A stretch of DNA of 64,000 nucleotides, taken from NCBI RefSeq assembly GCF_031454185.1, contig NZ_JAVDQI010000003.1, positions 124,001 to 188,000 of the forward strand, read 5' to 3'. Below the pieces are notes generated by a model. It searched no databases. It was not told the DNA's origin and saw only the letters and a list, made by a program, of their open reading frames with translations. This DNA comes from Methanococcoides alaskense. Its GTDB lineage: Archaea; Halobacteriota; Methanosarcinia; Methanosarcinales; Methanosarcinaceae. The position numbers and the translations under genes were made by a program. The stretch's first letter is position 1. Each line of letters opens with the position of its first letter. Positions 1 through 8,572 of the stretch are shown piece after piece.

Positions 1-240
1 CACCATACCAATGCTATGATACCGAAAGGTTGAGGTCGTATGGAACGTGGATGGAACGGCGAAACCTCGTGGATGCAAGTTGGAGTAGGGATCAAGCAGG
101 TTTCTGGACTGCCCCGAATTTATTAACGCGTAGCCGAATATCGTCAATGCAAGTGTCCGTAAGGACCTTCATTATCCGCCCTGCGGATAAGGAATTTTGC
201 ATCAACAGAAGGGAGCTTACTCTCCTCACTCACAACCAAC
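1..240 (+). ncRNA. rnpB: RNase P RNA, 3' part (5' end outside window)
   Basis: Catalytic RNA of ribonuclease P, which removes tRNA 5' leaders. The universal 3' element ACAGAA followed by a purine run and GCUUAC (the 3' strand of P4) is at 205-220. An upstream block (about 58-90) carries GGCGAAACC followed by GGAUGCAAGUUGGAGUAGGG, the counterpart of the conserved bacterial/archaeal core around P11-P12. No reading frame is convincing here. The 3' end is estimated from the pyrimidine-rich strand at 221-238, expected to close P2/P1 with the missing 5' part. It converges on the DUF116 gene at 269. Family assignment is from motif recognition only. Confidence 0.82.
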
Positions 241-268
241 TTATTTTAAACTAACAGTATACTTATTT

Positions 269-895
269 TCATTCATTTTGAGAGAACTTTTGCAACGTGT
301 CTGCTACGAACACTTCATCTACCTTCGTATTGTAGCAACCATCGTTGAGCATAGGAATCCCATATGTAACGATTCCCGTACCGGCCAGTGAACGCATGCC
401 CTTGTTTATTTCATAATCACAGGCAATGACAAGCACACCATCCGCACGTCGGTCCTTAAGGATGTTCTTCACAAAGGATGAGCCGGTCACGATATAAAAT
501 TCATAACCATACTTTTCGGCATCCTCTTTGAGTTGGTCGAACACACATTTCCCACATGACCTGCACTGTATCCCATATTTTGTAGCGTATGCAGGACAAT
601 CCAATGAACGCATGCAATGTGGGACGAACATCAGCCGCTTTTTTGTCTTTGCAAAATCTGACATGTGTGCGGTATTTTTCAAAGAAACCATCCACTTGTC
701 AAGTTTTCGCGGGTCAGAGAACTTACAAAAGAAATATTTAAGCGGAAGGAAGAAGAAATCCAATACATTCGCAAAAAAGCCGGATAACCAGACATTTCGA
801 GTAAGGCTTACACGACTAGCATAAAGAGATAATGCTGCAATAAACACAGACAACACAAAAAGAACCAATAACAATTTGCCTATAATATTATACAT
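269..895 (-). CDS. DUF116 membrane-anchored cysteine protein (downstream copy)
   Basis: 208-residue protein of the DUF116 family, function unknown. A hydrophobic N-terminal segment (about 5-30) and a second hydrophobic stretch (about 38-55) anchor it in the membrane. The cytoplasmic part has the family cysteines: CMRSLDC, then CRSCGKC, a G-SFV segment, and a late single Cys in the VIACDYE motif. The pattern suggests metal or Fe-S binding, but this is inference. Its ATG lies inside the last codons of the upstream DUF116 paralogue (8-base overlap), so the two are translationally coupled. The proteins resemble each other along their length, indicating a tandem duplication. Confidence 0.85.
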   Translation of the reverse strand: MYNIIGKLLLVLFVLSVFIAALSLYASRVSLTRNVWLSGFFANVLDFFFLPLKYFFCKFSDPRKLDKWMVSLKNTAHMSDFAKTKKRLMFVPHCMRSLDCPAYATKYGIQCRSCGKCVFDQLKEDAEKYGYEFYIVTGSSFVKNILKDRRADGVLVIACDYEINKGMRSLAGTGIVTYGIPMLNDGCYNTKVDEVFVADTLQKFSQNE

Positions 896-1523
896 TGCAG
901 AGCTCCATTTTTTCGATCACTTCGAGAACATCCACTTTTGTATTGAAGCAACCATCTTTCAAAAGGCAAACACCCTGAACAGGTATGAACGAGATTTCTT
1001 CCATGGATTCAGAAAGCTCATTGTAACAGGCTACACCTATACAGGAACCAGGCTTGTGTGCTTTCATGATCTTCCTGACAAAACTTCCCCCTGGGATCAC
1101 ATAAACCCTGAACCCACGTTCATCAGCAGCTTCACAGATACTGCCAATATCACATAGACCACACTTTTTACACTCATATCCAAGTATAGGATCACATCGG
1201 GCCCTGCAATTAGCATGACGCATACACTGGGGCAAAAAGACAGCCCTTGTGCCTTTTGCATTGATAAAATCATCAAGCATTACAGCATTCCTTATCTCAA
1301 TGAGGATCTCATCTACAAGAGTATCCCTTATTGAGAAGACACCACACATCCATTTGGCAGGGGAGTAGAACAGATAAAGCATGAAAAGAACAAAATTAGG
1401 AAAGATGACCTTTTTATTCTTAAAACTGTAAAATCCAACAAGCAATGCCACAACGATCCCCAGTAGAGCAAAGAGAAGCATATATACGAATAGCTTACCC
1501 AGAAGTTCATAGGGAATTTCCAT
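888..1523 (-). CDS. DUF116 membrane-anchored cysteine protein (upstream copy)
   Basis: 211-residue DUF116 protein, first gene of the pair. It has an N-terminal transmembrane helix (about 10-33) and a second hydrophobic segment (about 42-60). The cysteine core reads CMRHANCRARC, then CKKCGLC, then a GGSFV segment and the motif IGVACYNEL. The extra Cys in the first cluster and the different spacing distinguish it from the downstream copy. The ATG at 1523 begins a typical hydrophobic N-terminus. No substrate can be assigned; proximity to hdrED (about 100 bases away, same strand) may be chance, because a terminator-like T run separates them. Confidence 0.85.
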   Translation of the reverse strand: MEIPYELLGKLFVYMLLFALLGIVVALLVGFYSFKNKKVIFPNFVLFMLYLFYSPAKWMCGVFSIRDTLVDEILIEIRNAVMLDDFINAKGTRAVFLPQCMRHANCRARCDPILGYECKKCGLCDIGSICEAADERGFRVYVIPGGSFVRKIMKAHKPGSCIGVACYNELSESMEEISFIPVQGVCLLKDGCFNTKVDVLEVIEKMELCNV

Positions 1524-1596
1524 GAGCCAGAGAGAGTAGGTAGCAATATTTAAAAGTAACTGTAAAAGAGAACTGAGTAAAAATAAAGACGGACAT

Positions 1597-1632
1597 AAAA
1601 AAAATTAATGAAAGGTCGAGAGATCAGCTCTC
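1597..1632 (-). terminator. Putative terminator after hdrD
   Basis: On the minus strand the inverted repeat GAGAG/CTCTC (1618-1632, five-base loop) overlaps the end of hdrD and is followed by a run of eight T (1598-1605). The stem is short; the T run is the stronger part of the signal. Confidence 0.45.
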
Positions 1633-2871
1633 TACACAATCATCAAGTGAAATCCCAAGTGCTTCAGCCGTCAGGACGATAACGTCCTCAACAACAAGCT
1701 CATCTGCACCAAGGGAGTCCCTTCCATCAGAAAGGTTCCTCTTACAGAACGGGCATGCACTTGAAAGGATATCCGGATTCTTTGCAAGGGCATCCTGAAC
1801 ACGAGTTTCAGCAACACCGAGAGCAAGATCAGGAACTCCAGCCTTTACACCACCGCCAGCTCCACAGCAGCGCTGGTTCTCCTTGATACGGTCCATCTCT
1901 TTAAGATTGAGACCTGGAATTGCGTTAAGCACGAATCGTGGTGGCTCATATACACCAACGTGACGTCCAAGGTGACATGGGTCATGGTATGTTACTGTAA
2001 GGTTATCAAATGGCTTTGTCCATTCAAGCTTACCTTCCTTGATAAGATCCTCAAGGAACTCTGTGATATGGACGATCTCGAATGGCATTTCCTCACCAAG
2101 TAACCTTGGCCAGTCTACAAGAGAAGTACGGTAGCAACCAGCACATGCATACAAAACTTTCTTTGCACCCTTTGCAACGATAGCGTCAACATTCTTCCTT
2201 GCAGCTCTACGTGCAATATCCTCGATCTCGTACTGACCGGTCCTGACAAGTGCGGAACAGCAACATACCTCATCCTCTCCGAGCATTGCGAACTCGATTC
2301 CCAGATGGTTGAGGACACGTGCAGTAGCGAACGCCAGCTTTGTCTGCCTCAGTTCTGCAGTACAACCACCAAAGTAAAGGATTTCTGCTTTGTCAGCGAT
2401 CTTTACATCATCAGGAATCCAGTTAAGCCGGTCCTTGTTGTCAGCCATGTACGGATTGCTGTACTCGCCGATGAGCTTTACGAACATTCCCTGCTTACCG
2501 TATGGACCATTACCACGCTTGACAAGATTTGCACGCATGGATTCCCACAACTCGATGGTGTTGATACCAACTTCACAGACTGTAGCACACATTCCACAAG
2601 TAGTGCACTTGTAAACATCATCCTTGAACTGCTCGATATCTTCCTCAGGAATTGCTTTTGGACCGAACAGTCTGGCACGCAGACCGTAGGACTTGTTCAT
2701 GAACTGACCCCACCTGAGGATCTTGTCCCTTGGTGCGAGTCCGGGATCTTTGTTAGAAGCATCGTAGGTTGGACACCATAGGACACATTCACCACAGCGT
2801 ACACAAGCATCAATCTCCATGAGCTGTACAGCAGTTAAGTTATTTGTATTAATTGAAGGTTCACCTTTCAT
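1624..2871 (-). CDS. hdrD: Heterodisulfide reductase subunit D, catalytic iron-sulfur subunit
   Basis: Catalytic subunit of the membrane heterodisulfide reductase HdrDE, which reduces CoM-S-S-CoB with methanophenazine electrons at the end of methanogenesis. About 415 residues, usual for the family. Two 4Fe-4S ferredoxin motifs are near residues 23-34 (CVRCGECVLWCP) and 75-90 (CTTCGMCATVC). Two CCG domains follow: one with GGC, CCC and CAGC (about 165-250), the other with CHLG, CCGAGGG and ACPFC (about 297-385); these bind the active-site cluster. The hdrE stop overlaps an ATG at 2877 (ATGA). A second ATG at 2871 is better spaced from the GGAGG site and gives the expected N-terminus, so 2871 is preferred. 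Confidence 0.95.
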   Translation of the reverse strand: MKGEPSINTNNLTAVQLMEIDACVRCGECVLWCPTYDASNKDPGLAPRDKILRWGQFMNKSYGLRARLFGPKAIPEEDIEQFKDDVYKCTTCGMCATVCEVGINTIELWESMRANLVKRGNGPYGKQGMFVKLIGEYSNPYMADNKDRLNWIPDDVKIADKAEILYFGGCTAELRQTKLAFATARVLNHLGIEFAMLGEDEVCCCSALVRTGQYEIEDIARRAARKNVDAIVAKGAKKVLYACAGCYRTSLVDWPRLLGEEMPFEIVHITEFLEDLIKEGKLEWTKPFDNLTVTYHDPCHLGRHVGVYEPPRFVLNAIPGLNLKEMDRIKENQRCCGAGGGVKAGVPDLALGVAETRVQDALAKNPDILSSACPFCKRNLSDGRDSLGADELVVEDVIVLTAEALGISLDDCVES

Positions 2872-2873
2872 GA

Positions 2874-3680
2874 TCATTCGCCTCCCTTGTTAGCTATAAG
2901 GGTAAGTGGTCCTGCGATCATATGCATATATTTGCTGAATGGGATATATGCGATACAGAAGAACAATGAGATCACAACGTGGAACAGTGATGCAGGTGGT
3001 GCAAGATCGGATTGCATCCCCAGACCCCAGAAAGTACCGTTCCTGATACCATCAGCAATAAACCCTGTAACTACAATGATAGTAAGTCCGACAAGAAGGA
3101 CTGAATCGAAAGCAATGGTACTCTCACGAGCCTTTGCAACAAAGAGTCTCCTGAAGATAGCAATAATGATACCGATCAAAAGAATATAACTAAATACATC
3201 ATTAGGAACACTGAGCATTTCCCTGAAAACTGCAGGATCGAGAACATGAATACCAACCATGTGGATGATCTCAACAACGAACATTGCAATTGACATGATA
3301 CAGAGTGCGATCCAGCCACCGAAGATAGCAAGGTGCATTACCCACCTACCAGGACTGCGTCTTAGAGCACGCCTCTGAAGAAGAGCATCAAAGATCAATG
3401 TTGAAAAGATATTCTGACCATGACCGTGCCCTTTTGCGCTCATTTGATAAGCCAGGGTTTTAGGGAAGGTAAAGATGCTTCCATTGGAAGGTTTAAGACC
3501 ATATCCTTCAGCGCCTAAGCCCCATTTTTTAAGATTTATGTACATACCGATCATGAAGATCGCTATAGCGATCGTGGCCATGATCATGACCGCTGCGAAT
3601 GTGATCCTCATAGATTCGGTAAGCATTCCGAAACTGTTTGTGACATCCGCAGAAAGTCCACTATAATATTCCATACTCAT
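2874..3680 (-). CDS. hdrE: Heterodisulfide reductase subunit E, cytochrome b subunit
   Basis: Membrane b-type cytochrome partner of HdrD. It takes electrons from reduced methanophenazine and passes them to the HdrD Fe-S clusters, contributing to the proton gradient. 268 residues with about five hydrophobic segments (near 28-50, 115-140, 160-180, 195-215, 230-255). Histidines in the helices (for example in GRWVMHLAIFGG and LFHVVISL) are candidate heme ligands. It is first in the operon and its stop overlaps the hdrD start region, so the two are coupled. A GGAGG site stands about eight bases before the ATG. Confidence 0.93.
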   Translation of the reverse strand: MSMEYYSGLSADVTNSFGMLTESMRITFAAVMIMATIAIAIFMIGMYINLKKWGLGAEGYGLKPSNGSIFTFPKTLAYQMSAKGHGHGQNIFSTLIFDALLQRRALRRSPGRWVMHLAIFGGWIALCIMSIAMFVVEIIHMVGIHVLDPAVFREMLSVPNDVFSYILLIGIIIAIFRRLFVAKARESTIAFDSVLLVGLTIIVVTGFIADGIRNGTFWGLGMQSDLAPPASLFHVVISLFFCIAYIPFSKYMHMIAGPLTLIANKGGE

Positions 3681-3749
3681 AAATTATCCTCCTGATATGC
3701 CAAGATTTGACACTATTATATCGTTCCAAAAATTATCGTGAAATTAAAT

Positions 3750-3790
3750 ATGATTTGTGTATTGGTAGAACCAATTATATTTAAACATTT
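3750..3790 (-). promoter_or_regulatory. Predicted hdrED promoter with overlapping palindrome
   Basis: The 347-base gap 3681-4027 holds no credible gene. On the minus strand a TATA-like GTTTAAATATA lies at 3777-3787. Directly downstream is a perfect palindrome, ATTGGT-tct-ACCAAT on the minus strand (3761-3775), where a start site near 3755 would be expected. This is the usual place for an archaeal repressor operator. The leader would be about 75 bases. The rest of the gap is AT-rich and shows nothing else clear. Confidence 0.4.
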
Positions 3791-4027
3791 TCATAAACAG
3801 AACTTACAACAAAAGTAAGAAAACGCATCAAAGCAAACACTTTAGCAAATATTTCGGAACAAGGTCCAATTTAAAATTGAATATAGAAACAATGCAATAT
3901 TCCGACCACATCCATAAATAATTTCAGAGAAAGTGGCCAGACCCAGAATGTAGGAAAACCTGAGATAGTATTCATCGACAAATTATTCGATCATTTAAAT
4001 TTGCCATTAATATGTAAGGAAAACATA

Positions 4028-4690
4028 TCATAAAAGCCTGATTTCACTCTTAAAAACCTCTAACCCGACGTCATCGATAAGCCTGCCAAGACGATATTTC
4101 TTAGCAGACCTTATATAGAATTCAATTATCCTTCCGATCATTTCAAGGACTTCGGACTCATCCATACATTCAGCGACCACATCGCCAATGCGTGGCCTTA
4201 TTCCTGCATTACCCCCTGCCAGCAAAGTAAAGCCCCTCGGAGTCCCCATCACACCGATATCCCTCACCGCAGGTTCAGAACAGGAATTCATACAACCGCT
4301 CACCGCCATCTTGAACTTGGAAGGCAATTGCATACCATGATAACGTTCATCGAGTGCCAAACCTAAAGAGACGGCATCCTGTTGTGCCCTTTTACAATTA
4401 TCGATCCCAGGACATACCTTTATACTTCGGACGCACTTGCCGATAGAAGCCGCAGGTTCCATCCCAAGTTCAGACCACGCAGCATCAAGATCACTTTCCA
4501 TTAATCCGATAATAGCTACGCGCTGTGCAGAAGTGAATTTAAGGGTAGCATTATATTTTTTTGCAACATCCACAACACGCTGCAATCCATCAACACCGAT
4601 AATGCCTGCCGGAGTCTGTGGGACAATGGCATAGGTTTCCCTATCCCGCTGTAGAATAGCTTTCTTATCCAGTATGTCCGATGCCATCAT
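4028..4690 (-). CDS. Small siroheme sulfite/nitrite-reductase-like hemoprotein
   Basis: 220-residue single-domain member of the nitrite/sulfite reductase superfamily, comparable in size to the low-molecular-weight sulfite reductases of methanogens. The N-terminal half is the ferredoxin-like substrate domain (FTSAQRVAIIG motif). The second half carries the siroheme-[4Fe-4S] cysteines C-x6-C (CVRSIKVC, near 139-146) plus C-x3-C (GCMNSC, near 184-188). No flavin or F420H2 domain is fused, so an external electron donor is needed. Candidate roles are sulfite detoxification or assimilatory sulfite reduction; neither can be fixed from sequence. The rubrerythrin-like gene upstream on the same strand (38-base gap) may be co-transcribed. 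Confidence 0.85.
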   Translation of the reverse strand: MMASDILDKKAILQRDRETYAIVPQTPAGIIGVDGLQRVVDVAKKYNATLKFTSAQRVAIIGLMESDLDAAWSELGMEPAASIGKCVRSIKVCPGIDNCKRAQQDAVSLGLALDERYHGMQLPSKFKMAVSGCMNSCSEPAVRDIGVMGTPRGFTLLAGGNAGIRPRIGDVVAECMDESEVLEMIGRIIEFYIRSAKKYRLGRLIDDVGLEVFKSEIRLL

Positions 4691-4728
4691 CCCACTTCCG
4701 ACATATGCACGTTATACAAGTATGGAAT

Positions 4729-5103
4729 TCATTTAATTTTCTTGAGAAGCCCTGCAAGACCTGATTTATGCCTCGCCTCATCAAGAGATGCCTTTGCAAA
4801 GAACAATGCAGCAGCTTCGTTACCTTCCTCATGAGCGATCTTTGCAGCTTCTGCCTTCTCACTCTCTGCCATTGTCTCACCCTCGAGCATCATTTCAATG
4901 TTCTCTACAGTTGTGTCCTTTACAAGACCTAGGAGCTCAGCAACCTCTGCTGCATGCCATGCTTCATCCATTGCGATCTGGCGGAAATAGAGAGCAGCTT
5001 CAAAATGACCTTCACGCTCTGCCTGCCTGGACATTGCAAAGTACCATCCAACTTCAGTAGTCTCACCTTTAAAAGTAGCTTTCAGAATATCTTGTAAACT
5101 CAT
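4729..5103 (-). CDS. Rubrerythrin-like diiron protein without rubredoxin domain
   Basis: 124-residue four-helix-bundle protein of the ferritin-like superfamily. Two internal repeats each carry a helix with Glu and an ExxH-type iron motif: DEAWHAAE in the first half and DEARHKSG in the second. The C-terminal rubredoxin domain of classical rubrerythrin is absent, so an external electron donor would be needed for peroxide reduction. The AGGAGGT site about seven bases before the ATG at 5103 is strong. It probably heads an operon with the sulfite-reductase-like gene. Peroxidase activity is inferred from the family. Confidence 0.85.
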   Translation of the reverse strand: MSLQDILKATFKGETTEVGWYFAMSRQAEREGHFEAALYFRQIAMDEAWHAAEVAELLGLVKDTTVENIEMMLEGETMAESEKAEAAKIAHEEGNEAAALFFAKASLDEARHKSGLAGLLKKIK

Positions 5104-5251
5104 TTAATGTACCTCCTAAATCAAATTTGCAATTATAAGATTATCAGGATTAGTAATAATGTTTATGGAATACTGACCAGAACTGCAATTAAATGACAGT
5201 GTCTGCATAGAATACATCCCATCGAAATTCAATTCTTATTAAAAAATGACC

Positions 5252-5279
5252 TGTAGCGGTATTGGATACCCTTGCTACA
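5252..5279 (+). promoter_or_regulatory. Long imperfect hairpin upstream of trmJ
   Basis: TGTAGC-GGTAT-TGG-ATACC-(CTT)-GCTACA forms an 11-base-pair stem broken only by a three-base bulge. It is 45 bases before the trmJ ATG, so it would sit in the leader or overlap the promoter. No known riboswitch was recognised. Confidence 0.3.
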
Positions 5280-5323
5280 CAGTTGCGTAAAATATACATG
5301 TATTGGAGATATTCAGAGGGTGG

Positions 5324-6019
5324 ATGACATTTGATCTGAAAATAATCCTTGTAGAGCCTTTATACCAGGGAAATGTAGGATCGGTTGCAAGGGCCATGAA
5401 GAACTTCGGGTTCTATGACCTGACACTCGTAAATCCCTGCGAACTGAAAATGGAAGCAAGGGCATTTGCCTCCCATGCATACGATGTCCTAGAGGGAGCA
5501 AAGATAGTTGATACCATCGAAGAAGCTCTTGAAGGCAGTGATGTAGTTATTGCAACCACCGGCATCACAGGGCTGAAAGTCGATGAACATATCCGTATGC
5601 CGCCATACACCCCAAGAGAACTAAAAGAAAAGTTCAGCGGAACTAATGGAACCGTTGCAGTCATTTTTGGAAGGGAAGATCACGGTTTCACTAACGAGGA
5701 GCTTAAACTCAGCGATGTGATCGCAAGCATACCAACATCCGAGATATATCCCATAATGAACCTTTCACATGCGGTCACCATCATACTTTATGAAATGAGC
5801 CAGATAACAGCAGGTGAGAACTGCCTTGCAGACGGATTCGACCTGAGATTGTTATACGAGCATATCGATGAGGTCCTGGATGACATAGATTACCCTGCAC
5901 ACAAAAAAGAAAAGACGCACCTGATGTTTAAAAGAATATTCGGAAGGGCGCAACTCATGCCAAGGGAAGTGCAGACATTAAGGGGTTTTCTTGGAAAGGT
6001 CCAGAAGCATATCAAATGA
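5324..6019 (+). CDS. trmJ: tRNA 2'-O-methyltransferase, TrmJ family
   Basis: SPOUT-class methyltransferase predicted to 2'-O-methylate the nucleotide at position 32 of the tRNA anticodon loop. About 231 residues. The N-terminus has the family signature EPLYQGNVGSVARAMKNFG. The knotted SAM-binding region has the motifs IFGREDHGFTNEEL (about 110-125) and PTSEIYPIMNLSHAV (about 139-153). A helical C-terminal extension (about 165-231) is typical of TrmJ. An in-frame TTG lies at 5303, but the ATG at 5324 has a GAGGG site three bases upstream and starts at the conserved core, so it is preferred. It is divergent from the rubrerythrin-like gene. Confidence 0.88.
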   Translation: MTFDLKIILVEPLYQGNVGSVARAMKNFGFYDLTLVNPCELKMEARAFASHAYDVLEGAKIVDTIEEALEGSDVVIATTGITGLKVDEHIRMPPYTPRELKEKFSGTNGTVAVIFGREDHGFTNEELKLSDVIASIPTSEIYPIMNLSHAVTIILYEMSQITAGENCLADGFDLRLLYEHIDEVLDDIDYPAHKKEKTHLMFKRIFGRAQLMPREVQTLRGFLGKVQKHIK

Positions 6020-6087
6020 ACAGGACCATACAGGATAGCATCCTAAAAGTATTGACTCGAAATATTGATATGTACATAGTGTATTCT

Positions 6088-6111
6088 GGTATCTCCGATA
6101 CCTGAGGTATC
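6088..6111 (+). promoter_or_regulatory. Alternating palindrome upstream of mcm
   Basis: Three copies of one 6-mer in alternating orientation: GGTATC-TCC-GATACC-TGA-GGTATC. The middle copy can pair with either neighbour, giving two mutually exclusive hairpins or a compact multi-site operator. It ends 25 bases before the mcm ATG. A regulatory role is inference. Confidence 0.4.
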
Positions 6112-6136
6112 ATTTCAATATAATAATGTGGATTAC

Positions 6137-8227
6137 ATGAGTGAAATAAAATGGGATGAAAAGTTCAGGGATTTTCTTAAGCGCTATTACTGGGATGAAA
6201 TACTCCTGCTGGCAAATGAGTATCCTGAGCTCAGAAGTATTGTTGTTGATTTCCCCGACCTTGAGCAATTCGATGCAGACCTTGCATACGAGCTACTTGA
6301 GCACCCGGACGACGTAATACCCTATGCTGAACAGGCATTAAGGGAAATAGACATACCTATCGAGAAGGACCTCGATGAGGCTCATGTCCAATTCATAAAC
6401 GTCCCCAATCGCGTAGCTATCAGAGAACTTCGAAGTAAGCATCTTCTAAAGTTCATATCCATCGAAGGTATGATACGCAAAGCTACCGAGGTCAGGCCAA
6501 AGATAACAAATGCAGCATTTATGTGCATGAGGTGTGAGAATACCAGTTTTGAGCCACAGGGCGGTCCTAAGTTCGTAGAACCTACAGATTGTGAAAATGA
6601 ATCCTGTGGCAAAAAAGGACCATTCAAGCTTCTGATAGACCAATCAACATTCCTGGATGCCCAAAAGCTCCAGGTACAAGAGGCACCGGAAAGCCTGAAA
6701 GGTGGTAGCCAGCCCCAAAGTCTAGATGTCGATGCAGAGGATGACCTGGCAGGACTTGTTAAACCGGGTGACCGTCTTGTTATCAATGGCGTACTCCGTT
6801 CACACCAGAGAACATTGAGAGAAGGAAAATCAACATTCTACGACCTTGTCCTCCATGCCAATTCTATCGAATATGTAGATCAGGAATTCGATGAGCTCGA
6901 TATATCACCGGAAGAAGAAGAACGCATCGTTGAGATGGGAAATAACCCTGAGATATATAAGATGATAAGAGGTTCCATCGCACCTTCCATCTACGGATAC
7001 GAAGACATAAAGGAAGCACTCAGCTTACAGTTGTTCTCAGCAGTACCTAAGATGCTACCTGATGGTTCAAGGGTCAGAGGCGATATACATATATTACTTG
7101 TAGGTGACCCGGGTATCGCAAAGAGTCAGTTGCTCAGATACATGGTGAAGATATCACCACGTGGTGTTTTCGCATCAGGTAAAAGTGCATCCTCCAGTGG
7201 TCTTACCGCTGCAGCTGTCAAGGATGACCTTGGGGATGGACGCTGGACACTGGAAGCCGGTGCTCTTGTCATGGCAGACATGGGTCTTGCCGCAGTTGAC
7301 GAAATGGACAAGATGAGCAAGGAAGATAAAAGTGCCCTGCACGAAGCCATGGAACAGCAAACCATCAGTGTGGCAAAGGCAGGCATACTTGCGACATTGA
7401 AATCAAGATGCGCATTACTCGGTGCAGCCAATCCGAAATACGGAAGGTTCGATAAATACGAAGGCCTTGCAGAACAGATCAATATGCCTCCGGCCCTCAT
7501 CTCAAGATTCGACCTTATATTTATACTTCTTGATGTGCCTGACCGAGTCAAAGACAGCAATATCGCACACCACATATTGAGATCCCAGTATGCAGGTGAG
7601 CTCAATGAACAAAGGCAGAGGGTCCCACACTCAACAATTACAAAGGAAGAAGTGGATTCTCATATGACGGTCATCATGCCCATCATTGAAAACAACTTGC
7701 TGAGAAAATACGTTGCATACGCAAGGAGAAGGATCTTCCCTATAATGGAAGATGATGCCCGAGACCATATCATTAATTACTATCTTGACCTGCGCAAACA
7801 GGGAGAAGGCAAAGATTCACCGGTACCAGTCACTGCAAGACAGCTGGAAGCCCTTGTGAGACTTGCTGAAGCAAGCGCACGTATACGTTTAAGCAATGTA
7901 GTAACTATTGATGATGCGAAAAGGACCACACGAATATCCATGGCCTGTATGCGCCAGGTCGGAGTAGATCCCGACACCGGAGCTTTTGACGTGGACGTAA
8001 TTGCATCCGGAACCAGCAAGAGTCAGCGTGACAAGATACATCATATCAAAGACATAATCAAACGTGTCGGCGACAGGCACGCAGGTGGAAAAGCACCTCT
8101 TGAAGAGATATATACAGAAGCTGAGACCGAAGAAATAAGTAGGGAAAGAGCTGAAGAGCTTATATCTAAGATGAAAAAACAGGGAGACCTGTTAGCTCCC
8201 GATAGCAAGCACATAAAATTTGTATAA
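6137..8227 (+). CDS. mcm: Replicative DNA helicase MCM
   Basis: Hexameric 3'-5' helicase that unwinds DNA at the replication fork. About 696 residues. In order: N-terminal DNA-binding domain; zinc-binding cysteines (CMRC near 138-141, then CENESC about 28 residues on); AAA+ core with Walker A GDPGIAKSQ (near 323); Walker B AAVDEMDKM; sensor 1 region GAANPKYGRF; arginine finger SRFDLIF; C-terminal winged helix. No intein is present although MCM is a frequent host. A GTG at 6128 is in frame, but the ATG at 6137 gives the usual MSE-type start; neither has a strong ribosome site. DUF424 follows after 12 bases. Confidence 0.96.
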   Translation: MSEIKWDEKFRDFLKRYYWDEILLLANEYPELRSIVVDFPDLEQFDADLAYELLEHPDDVIPYAEQALREIDIPIEKDLDEAHVQFINVPNRVAIRELRSKHLLKFISIEGMIRKATEVRPKITNAAFMCMRCENTSFEPQGGPKFVEPTDCENESCGKKGPFKLLIDQSTFLDAQKLQVQEAPESLKGGSQPQSLDVDAEDDLAGLVKPGDRLVINGVLRSHQRTLREGKSTFYDLVLHANSIEYVDQEFDELDISPEEEERIVEMGNNPEIYKMIRGSIAPSIYGYEDIKEALSLQLFSAVPKMLPDGSRVRGDIHILLVGDPGIAKSQLLRYMVKISPRGVFASGKSASSSGLTAAAVKDDLGDGRWTLEAGALVMADMGLAAVDEMDKMSKEDKSALHEAMEQQTISVAKAGILATLKSRCALLGAANPKYGRFDKYEGLAEQINMPPALISRFDLIFILLDVPDRVKDSNIAHHILRSQYAGELNEQRQRVPHSTITKEEVDSHMTVIMPIIENNLLRKYVAYARRRIFPIMEDDARDHIINYYLDLRKQGEGKDSPVPVTARQLEALVRLAEASARIRLSNVVTIDDAKRTTRISMACMRQVGVDPDTGAFDVDVIASGTSKSQRDKIHHIKDIIKRVGDRHAGGKAPLEEIYTEAETEEISRERAEELISKMKKQGDLLAPDSKHIKFV

Positions 8228-8239
8228 TAAAGTGAAGAC

Positions 8240-8530
8240 ATGTACCTGAAAATACACAGATCCACGAATCAGATCCTCGTTGCTGTTTGCGACAAAGAAC
8301 TGATCGGAAAGAAGCTGACCAAAGGTGAAATTGTGATAGATATCTCGGAATACTTCTACAAAGGAGAGATAGCTTCCGAGGAGACCATCAAACAAGCGAT
8401 AAAGAACGCTCCGAGTGCAAACATATTTGGCTCACGTTCAGTTCAATGCGCCATTGATTCCGGTGTAATAGATCTGGAATGTGTAATATACATCGATGGC
8501 ATACCACATGCCCAGATATACAGATTATAA
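8240..8530 (+). CDS. DUF424 family protein
   Basis: 96-residue archaeal protein of the DUF424 family, function unknown. It has no membrane segment or cysteine motif. The motifs ILVAVCDKELIGKKL near the N-terminus and NIFGSRSVQCAIDSG near residue 65 match the family as remembered. It follows mcm by 12 bases and is probably co-transcribed, a placement suggesting a link to replication or translation. Confidence 0.8.
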   Translation: MYLKIHRSTNQILVAVCDKELIGKKLTKGEIVIDISEYFYKGEIASEETIKQAIKNAPSANIFGSRSVQCAIDSGVIDLECVIYIDGIPHAQIYRL

Positions 8531-8572
8531 ATTTATATTTAATTTAACATTTATCAAAATATTGGTGTAAAT

